Shown here one piece after another: positions 1 through 5,700 of a stretch of 11,479 nucleotides of DNA. The position numbers and the translations under genes were made by a program. Location: NCBI GenBank assembly GCA_951801995.1, contig CATOOY010000036.1, positions 1 through 11,479 on the forward strand, in the 5' to 3' direction. How positions within the stretch are numbered: position 1 is the stretch's first letter; the number at the start of each line of letters is the position of its first letter. The DNA comes from an uncultured Erysipelotrichaceae bacterium (GTDB lineage Bacteria > Bacillota_I > Bacilli_A > RF39 > UBA660). The notes beneath the pieces are model-generated. The model ran no database searches and was not told the origin of the DNA. It saw nothing but the letters and a program-made list of their open reading frames with translations.

Positions 1-8
1 TTTATCAT
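1..8 (-). CDS. Possible start of a downstream gene, cut by the window edge
   Basis: On the minus strand a GAAGGTG ribosome-binding-like sequence (13-19) lies four bases before an ATG at 8-6, and the reading continues off the window. It begins 25 bases after the AGCS transporter stop, with no terminator hairpin between, so it would be co-transcribed with the transporter. Only the start codon and part of the next codons are visible, so no product can be named. The call rests on the ribosome binding site and spacing alone and could be chance in this AT-rich sequence. Confidence 0.35.
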
Positions 9-33
9 AAAACACCTTCTTTTTTTTATTATA

Positions 34-1350
34 TCATAATTTTTTCTTTTTACGTTTGTTTATTAAAAAGAACTTATATTCTTTTATGATATCATTTTTT
101 AACTTTAATAAGGCATAAATATTGATAAAAGCGAGAAAGGAAACCATTATATCTACTAAATTCCAAAGTAAATTGGAAGAAAGAATGGAACCAGTAAATA
201 AAACAAATAATGTGATTATTTTTAATAATAGAAGATAAATGGGTTTTACTTTTTTATAAAAATATTTTAAAGAAGATTCTCCATCATAATACCCTGTTAA
301 AATAGTAGAAAATGAAAATAATAAAATAGCTATAAAAAGGAATATGTTGCCTAGTGATCCTAAGTGATATTGAAAGGCAAACTGTGTAATTTCAATTCCA
401 TTTATATCTTGTAGTTTTACTTGATTATAGGGTGATGTTAATATAATAAGTGCTGTAGAAGTACAGATGAGTAATGTTGTTATATAAATTCCTATCATTT
501 GCAGATATCCTTGTGTAGGTGCATCTGTTGTGTTTACAGTGGAAGATGCAATGGTTCCTGTTCCAAGTCCTGCTTCATTTGAAAAAATTCCTCTTTGTAT
601 CCCTATTAAAAGGGTAGGGAGGAAACCACTTATAAATGGTTTTATTTGAAAGGCATCTTTTATAATACTTATTAGAATTGAAGGAATCATTTCTATATTT
701 TGAAAACATATATATAGTGCTAGTCCAATATATCCTATTGTCATAATAGGAACTAGTTTAGATGCAGTATTTGCTATACTCTGTAGTCCTCCAAATATAA
801 TAAAAAAGGTTGTTATCATTATGATTATTCCAATTATTATAGGAGATATATTTATTAATTCTAAAGTAGATTTTGTAATTGTATTTGCTTGTATTCCTAA
901 AAAACCAAATAAATAACTAATTAAGACAATAATGGCATAGAGGCTTCCTAGTTTTTTATAGTTTAAACCGTTTTTTAAATAATAACTGGGTCCTCCTTTA
1001 TATAAATCTCCTTCATCCTTTTCTTTATATAAAATTCCTAGACATGTTTCTGCAAAACAATTTGCTGCTGATAGAAAGGAGATAACCCACATCCAAAAAA
1101 TAGATCCTATTCCTCCAAAATAAATAGCAAGTGCTACTCCTGCTATACTTCCTACACCAATTCTTCCTGCTAAAACCATCATTAATGTTTGATATGGTTT
1201 TATTCCTTTTTCTACTTTTTGGAATAAACTTTTCCCCATTTGTTTAAAGTGTAATGAAACAAATTGTAATTTCCAAGTAAAATAAAAAGCAGATATTAAA
1301 ATGAATATAGATACAAATGTCCAAAGAGTATTGTTTATTATGTTTAGCAT
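34..1350 (-). CDS. Sodium:alanine/glycine symporter, AGCS family (438 aa)
   Basis: This is an integral membrane carrier that takes up alanine, glycine or a similar small amino acid with sodium. AGCS landmarks are present in order: AGRIGVGSIAGVALAI (61-76) in an early membrane helix, FWMWV (85-89), the Glu of FAETCLG (99-105), KGGPSYYL (118-125), GIFSNEAGLGTGTIASS (254-270), which matches the family FSNEAG signature, and STILTGYYDGE (348-358) near the C-terminus. The family usually has GTGN where this protein has GVGS, a variant that may define a subgroup. About ten or eleven hydrophobic segments fill the protein, and the tail is Lys-rich (KRKKKKL). Length is normal for the family. ATG is preceded by AGGTGA five bases upstream, and the stop is TGA. 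It is divergent from the esx genes, and no convincing promoter of its own was found in the 250-base gap. The exact substrate cannot be read from sequence. Family assignment is near certain. Confidence 0.95.
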   Translation of the reverse strand: MLNIINNTLWTFVSIFILISAFYFTWKLQFVSLHFKQMGKSLFQKVEKGIKPYQTLMMVLAGRIGVGSIAGVALAIYFGGIGSIFWMWVISFLSAANCFAETCLGILYKEKDEGDLYKGGPSYYLKNGLNYKKLGSLYAIIVLISYLFGFLGIQANTITKSTLELINISPIIIGIIIMITTFFIIFGGLQSIANTASKLVPIMTIGYIGLALYICFQNIEMIPSILISIIKDAFQIKPFISGFLPTLLIGIQRGIFSNEAGLGTGTIASSTVNTTDAPTQGYLQMIGIYITTLLICTSTALIILTSPYNQVKLQDINGIEITQFAFQYHLGSLGNIFLFIAILLFSFSTILTGYYDGESSLKYFYKKVKPIYLLLLKIITLFVLFTGSILSSNLLWNLVDIMVSFLAFINIYALLKLKNDIIKEYKFFLINKRKKKKL

Positions 1351-1444
1351 TTTATCACCTATATTACTTTATGAAGCTAGGGTAGTGGACAGACCTTTTT
1401 TACTAAAAAATTTTTTTCTGTTTTCTGTTATTATTTTCTAATAG

Positions 1445-1506
1445 ATAAGGAATTTTTTTACTTTTTCTGTCGATTGCTTTACATAGATACTTTATGAATT
1501 CCTTAT
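1445..1506. repeat. 10-bp perfect inverted repeat upstream of the esx promoter
   Basis: ATAAGGAATT (1445-1454) is repeated as its exact reverse complement AATTCCTTAT (1497-1506), separated by 42 bases. The right arm ends 15 bases before the -35 box of the esx promoter. It lies in the divergent region between the AGCS transporter and the esx genes, where a regulator could act on either side. The long spacer makes a simple terminator unlikely, and two half-sites for a DNA-binding protein is the more natural reading. In sequence this AT-rich, chance is a real alternative. Confidence 0.4.
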
Positions 1507-1521
1507 TTTATGAAAAAATAT

Positions 1522-1550
1522 TTGACATATATTGGAAAAAATGATATCTT
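1522..1550 (+). promoter_or_regulatory. Sigma-A-type promoter of the esx pair
   Basis: Perfect -35 TTGACA (1522-1527), a 17-base spacer and -10 TATCTT (1545-1550) preceded by TGA, giving an extended -10 element. The predicted transcription start is near 1557. The leader to the first esx ATG would be about 55 bases. This is a strong housekeeping-type promoter, so the Esx proteins are expected to be well expressed. Confidence 0.75.
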
Positions 1551-1560
1551 TAGGATAGGT

Positions 1561-1588
1561 GATAGAGTAGTAACATAATTATTCTATC
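1561..1588 (+). promoter_or_regulatory. 5'-terminal hairpin in the esx leader RNA
   Basis: Bases 1561-1571 pair with 1578-1588: GATAGAGTAGT against ATTATTCTATC, an 11-pair stem with two G-U pairs and a six-base loop (AACATA). It begins about four bases after the predicted transcription start and ends ten bases before the Shine-Dalgarno, leaving the ribosome binding site open. Hairpins at the extreme 5' end of Bacillus mRNAs are known to protect transcripts from decay, so an mRNA-stabilising role is inferred. No T-run follows, so it is not a terminator. Confidence 0.5.
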
Positions 1589-1598
1589 TGTTAATGTT

Positions 1599-1606
1599 AG
1601 GGGGTG
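1599..1606 (+). promoter_or_regulatory. Ribosome binding site that fixes the first esx start
   Basis: AGGGGGTG lies six bases before the ATG at 1613. An in-frame GTG at 1604 would lengthen the protein by three residues, but that codon is itself part of the Shine-Dalgarno, so translation most likely begins at 1613. Confidence 0.8.
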
Positions 1607-1612
1607 AAAATA

Positions 1613-1933
1613 ATGGGATTAAATATGCAAAGAGCAACTTATGGACGTGATAAATCAGGAAGAAAAAAATTATTAGCAAACCTTAAAGGTGATATTAATT
1701 CTGCAAGAAAACAATTGACAGGTTCAACATATGATGCAGTTATTAAAAATGTTAATACTTATTGGTCTGGTGTGGATGCACAAAAATTTCTTTCTGTTTT
1801 TAAAACATCAGTAAAGGAAATTTCAACAAAAATGAAAAGTTTTGAAAATGTAATAGAAACTGCATTAAATGCAGATGCAAATCAATTTGCAAAATTGCAA
1901 AGTACTAATGTAGGTTCAATTGCAAAAAAATAG
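1613..1933 (+). CDS. WXG100/Esx-type type VII secretion substrate with W-x-G motif (106 aa)
   Basis: This is a small helical-hairpin protein of the WXG100 (ESAT-6-like) superfamily, exported by the EssC-driven type VII secretion system and often needed for its activity. It is about 100 residues, free of Cys and of a signal peptide, with two amphipathic helices (roughly 16-48 and 56-88) joined by a turn containing W51-S-G53, the family hallmark. The N-terminal 20 residues are unusually basic (RDKSGRKK). The usual C-terminal Y-x3-D/E export motif is absent: no Tyr occurs after residue 50. The start at 1613 is chosen because the upstream GTG overlaps the ribosome binding site. The second esx gene begins 15 bases downstream, under the same promoter. 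The two are probably heterodimer partners. Whether it is a secreted structural partner or an effector chaperone cannot be told. Confidence 0.85.
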   Translation: MGLNMQRATYGRDKSGRKKLLANLKGDINSARKQLTGSTYDAVIKNVNTYWSGVDAQKFLSVFKTSVKEISTKMKSFENVIETALNADANQFAKLQSTNVGSIAKK

Positions 1934-1948
1934 GAAAGGAGTGTTATT

Positions 1949-2275
1949 GTGGCTACAACTTCATCAACAACTACTGGAATTAGCGCAATAGGAGTTACAA
2001 AAATTAAAAATTCATTAAATTCTTATGTTGATAGATTACAAAGAGCAATATCTATCTCTGCTAATACTGCACAAATAGAACAAGCTATTAAAGGTTCTAG
2101 TAGTGAAGCAAGTTTAAGACAAATGAATAGGGATATAACTACTGAATTAGGTCGTTTTTTAAATGTTGTAAAAGAATACAATACAACGCTTGACAATATA
2201 TTGGCTAGTTATAAATCAAGCGATACTAGTAATGCAACATTTGCTAATGTCTCTAGAAGTATTAATAAACAATAA
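1949..2275 (+). CDS. Second Esx-like protein, Y-x3-D motif but no W-x-G (108 aa)
   Basis: This is a probable WXG100-superfamily partner of the preceding protein. It has a Ser/Thr-rich N-terminus (residues 2-9), a first helix about 14-48, a polar turn GSSS (49-52) where W-x-G would normally sit, and a second helix about 54-88 ending in Y88-K-S-S-D92. That last element fits the Y-x3-D/E motif used for recognition by type VII ATPases, and it is followed by a flexible tail. There is no Trp anywhere. The GTG start has a clean AAAGGAG (1935-1941) seven bases upstream. It is co-transcribed with the first esx gene and followed by a terminator. Sequence similarity to canonical WXG100 is weak, so the call rests on size, predicted helical hairpin, tail motif and context. 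A LXG-associated small helper protein (as paired with LXG toxins) is an alternative. Confidence 0.7.
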   Translation: MATTSSTTTGISAIGVTKIKNSLNSYVDRLQRAISISANTAQIEQAIKGSSSEASLRQMNRDITTELGRFLNVVKEYNTTLDNILASYKSSDTSNATFANVSRSINKQ

Positions 2276-2285
2276 TTGGTTTTAT

Positions 2286-2318
2286 AAAGGTGTGATGATG
2301 GTTTCATTACACTTTTTT
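2286..2318 (+). terminator. Rho-independent terminator of the esx operon
   Basis: A 13-pair stem (2286-2298 with 2304-2316, two G-U pairs) and a five-base loop TGGTT run directly into TTTTTT (2313-2318), eleven bases after the second esx stop codon. Confidence 0.8.
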
Positions 2319-2420
2319 ATGAAAACATATGTAATCATTTTTATTTATATATGAATAACAATATTTTTGGTATTCTAAATAATAAAATTTATATTTAACT
2401 TGAATAAATATTTAAAATCA

Positions 2421-2434
2421 AGAAAATATTTTCT
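2421..2434. repeat. 14-bp perfect palindrome in the convergent gap
   Basis: AGAAAATATTTTCT reads the same on both strands. It lies between the facing terminators of the esx and essC-yukD transcripts, just beyond the end of the leftward one. The rest of the 262-base gap (2276-2537) holds the two terminators and no credible gene. It could be a protein-binding site or only an AT-rich coincidence. Confidence 0.3.
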
Positions 2435-2441
2435 AAAAGAT

Positions 2442-2480
2442 AAAAAAACTATTAACAGAATATTTTTGTTAACAGTTTTT
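2442..2480 (-). terminator. Rho-independent terminator of the essC-yukD operon
   Basis: Read on the minus strand, AAAAACTGTTAACA (2480-2467) pairs along all 14 bases, with one G-U, with 2457-2444 across a nine-base loop. The stem is followed by a run of seven T (2448-2442). On the plus strand the same stem has an A-C mismatch, so the leftward direction is favoured. It lies about 60 bases after the yukD stop. Confidence 0.75.
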
Positions 2481-2537
2481 CATATGATCTTTTATAGTTA
2501 TTAATAGAAAACAATTCTAATTTTTTTGAATTTTTTA

Positions 2538-2798
2538 TTACATATTTAGTAATATTAATCTACTTCCGTTTCTTACATTAGTATTAAACAGTAGTATATC
2601 TGATTGATATATTTCCTTTGTAACCATATTATACAATATTTTATTTTGTGAAATAGGAAAGCAGTTATTTGTTAATTCATTTATAGCTTTATTTAATAAA
2701 GCTATAATATTACCAATTTTCTTATTAATTGGTAAATATACATCAAATGTTTGCGAAATTTCTGGTACAACAATTTCAACCAAAATTTTATTTTCCAT
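2538..2798 (-). CDS. yukD: YukD/EsaB ubiquitin-like type VII secretion component (86 aa)
   Basis: This is a small cytoplasmic protein of the YukD/EsaB family, which folds like ubiquitin but lacks the C-terminal Gly-Gly tail and is not conjugated. In Bacillus and Staphylococcus it is needed for, or regulates, type VII export. The order of elements fits a beta-grasp: strand ILVEIVVP (5-12), strand TFDVYLP (17-23), helix IGNIIALLNKAINEL (28-42), then the ending NGSRLILLN (77-85), typical of the family. It starts by a one-base overlap with the essC stop (TAATG), with AGGAGG (2809-2814) inside the end of essC, so translation is coupled to EssC. Length is usual for the family. Gene order is unusual, since in many loci yukD precedes essC. 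Sequence drifts fast in this family, and the context carries part of the call. Confidence 0.85.
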   Translation of the reverse strand: MENKILVEIVVPEISQTFDVYLPINKKIGNIIALLNKAINELTNNCFPISQNKILYNMVTKEIYQSDILLFNTNVRNGSRLILLNM

Positions 2799-5700
2799 TA
2801 AAAACTTTCCTCCTCTGTTCCAATACCTTTAGCTACTATATGTTCATTATTATGAATAACATAAATCAAATCTTTCATATTTTCTTCTATATCAAATTTA
2901 TTTAAATTATTTAGTTTAAATACGCTCTGTATGTCTATGTCTTGTCCATACCAAATTCCCGAACTTTTATTCAATTTTTCATACCAAAGGTCATTTGAAA
3001 TTTTAGATAATCTATTTAAATCGTCTATAATAATAAATGACTGATTATTTATATTTTCAATATTATTCATAATTTTTTCAAATAAAATTGCTTCTTCTTC
3101 TGTTAAATAATTTTTATACTCTCCAACGCCTAAAAATATATTAATAGTATATTTAGTAGCTGTGTTAGACAATATTTCACTAAAAGGTGCAGAATAATTT
3201 AAGTTATAATAATCCATATTGCCATCTGTATTAATACAAGTAATGAAATCAAAAATGTTTAAATGGATGTTTTCCAAACTATCTATTAAATCAATTACTC
3301 CTCCCATAAATACCAAATCGCTTATTATTTTATTCCCAACTATAAAAGATATTTTATTCATAAAGTTGTAATATACAATTTCTGCTGTATCTCTGGAATA
3401 TCCTACAGGGATTTTTTCAATACTATTTGTATATCTTCGCATACTATCAAAAGTTATTGATTTTGGCATTATTTTAATAGGCTGTGCTTTTTCATTGAAT
3501 TGCTCTGATAGACTTTTTCCCACTTCTCTAATTGTTTCGTTGATATTTTCTTTTAATGTAATATAAGCAGTTTGAAATTCACAAGGTTCTTCTTCAATAA
3601 TTGCCATTCCTCTCCCATAATTCTTTTTAGGACTAGTACCATGTTCTGCTCCAAGCACAAATTGATAATCAAAATTATCAGATGTTTGCAATATTATTTT
3701 GTTTGCAAAATATTCTGTAACTGTAGTTCTCACAGAACTAGTAGAAGCGGCAGTAACAACAAATACAATACCATATTTACTACCTTCTCTTAAAAGATGA
3801 ACAAGATATTCATCATACTCTCCACAGTTTTCCATGAATGATTCATACGAATTTAATATTGTAACTATTAGTGGGACTGTTTTTCCACTTTTTTTACAAT
3901 ACATTTCATAACTACCTGAATATTCGGCAAATAATTCTTTTCTTTTTCTTATTTCTTTTTCTAAAAGTTCTAATTCTGTTGCTACTTTATTTTTTTCTGA
4001 TGCCGTTATAAAGTCACCAACTTGTGGTAATCTACTAAATATACTTAATGATTCAGAGCCGAAATCCAAAATATAGAAATTCACTTCTTTTATAGAATGG
4101 GTCATGCAGAATGAATAAAGTAATGTTGATAGTAAATTTTCCTTCCCAGAACCAGGAATTCCAAAGATTATAGAATTTTTTAAATTCATATTTAAAGTAT
4201 ATAGTCCTTGTACTTGTTTTGATGGATTATCATATTCACCAATTATAGGATTAAAATTAAATGGTTCTATTTTATAAGGATATTTTTTTATCAAATTTCC
4301 TAAATAAATTTCTGCAGGTATGTTGGGTAACCATAGTGGTGCAGGATTTATTTTTTCATTTTGAGCCAATGAATATAAATATTTCACTATATTTGTTAGT
4401 TGTTCCCCATAATCTTTTTTCTCATTTATCTGTACTTCATTATTTATACTCTTAATAATTGTTCCTTCATTTGAAATAAAATCAATTGAATCATTAACTT
4501 TTTTTGTTATTTTATTTGTTGGGATATATTTAGCACCTGCCCAGGCAGATTGTCCAAGCTCAAATAATTCATTATTACCAACTTGTAAATAGAATCTACC
4601 TGTTTCTTTAATTTCTGATGCTTCTGGTCTTTTTAACATTTCGACACTATCTTCACTTGTTTGAACTTTTAGACATACTTTAAAGCGAGCATTTGACCAA
4701 ATTTGATCATCTACAACTCCACTTGGTTTTTGGGTGGCAAGAATTAAATGTACTCCTAAACTACGTCCGATACGGGCAGTAGAAATTAGTTCGTCCATGA
4801 ACTCAGGTTGTTGCTGCTTTAATTCAGCAAATTCATCTGAAATAACAAATAGATGGGCAAGGGGTTCTTTTACTTTTCCTTCACGGTATAGTTTTTGATA
4901 TTTATATATGTCAATTGTTCCTTCTCCGAGCATATCTCTTGCCTCATTAAATTTTTGTTGACGTCTTTTCATTTCGCTTTGAATAGATACAAGTGTTCTA
5001 CTCATTTCGCTAGTATCCAAATTTGTTATTGTTCCTATTAGATGGGGTAGTTTGACTTCCGTTTCTTTGTTTTCAAAGGCTCCTGCTAATCCTCCACCTT
5101 TATAATCTATTAGAACAAACTGTACTTCGTTTGGGTGGTAATTAATTGCCATAGATAAAATATATGTAATTATAAATTCAGATTTTCCACTTCCTGTTGA
5201 TCCAGCTATTAATCCATGAGGTCCATGAAATTTTTCATGCAAATCAAGAGAAATAGGTTTATTATTTTCTTTTAATCCTACTTGGGCAGCTAGTGTCGTT
5301 GTCGGATCATTGTCTGCCCATTTTGATAATACATTTAGTTGCTCTACTCTACCTGCATTAAACATATCTAAAAAATTTAAGCTCTGAGGTAACATGGATT
5401 CTGTGGTATCAATTTTTATTGGAATGTTGGCAATTAGATTAGCATATTCTGTAATGTTTGTATTTGATAAATATTCGGCTGTAAACTGTATTTGTCCTTT
5501 TTCATTTAAATTACGATTGTAAATTCCACTTATATTATTTTCTATATCAATGAATTTCTCTAATCTACTTGGCAAATTGTTTATACTGTTTTCTATAATC
5601 ATGACTGAAAAGCCAATGTTAGAATTACTGTTTAAGATACGATTTATAATAGGTAAATTTTTTACTACCTTATAATTATCTGTTATTATTAAATAATACT

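Noticed and set aside
1443..1473. TCGACA and TTATCT on the minus strand as a promoter for the AGCS transporter
   Set aside because: The spacer would be about 19 bases and both boxes are imperfect; not separable from background in this AT-rich gap.
1361..1603. A riboswitch or T-box leader controlling the amino acid transporter
   Set aside because: No glycine-riboswitch or T-box core sequences and no terminator/antiterminator pair were found on the minus strand.
1604..1612. In-frame GTG start adding three residues to the first Esx protein
   Set aside because: The GTG is part of the AGGGGGTG ribosome binding site; the ATG at 1613 has proper spacing.
2298..2354. An 18-codon ORF after the esx pair encoding a hydrophobic peptide
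   Set aside because: It starts inside the terminator hairpin, would be cut off by transcription termination at the T-run, and its ribosome binding site is part of the stem.
3572..3793. Open reading frames on the plus strand opposite essC, rsmA, whiA and trxB
   Set aside because: They are the complements of well-supported genes, with no ribosome binding sites and low-complexity hydrophobic translations typical of antisense AT-rich frames.
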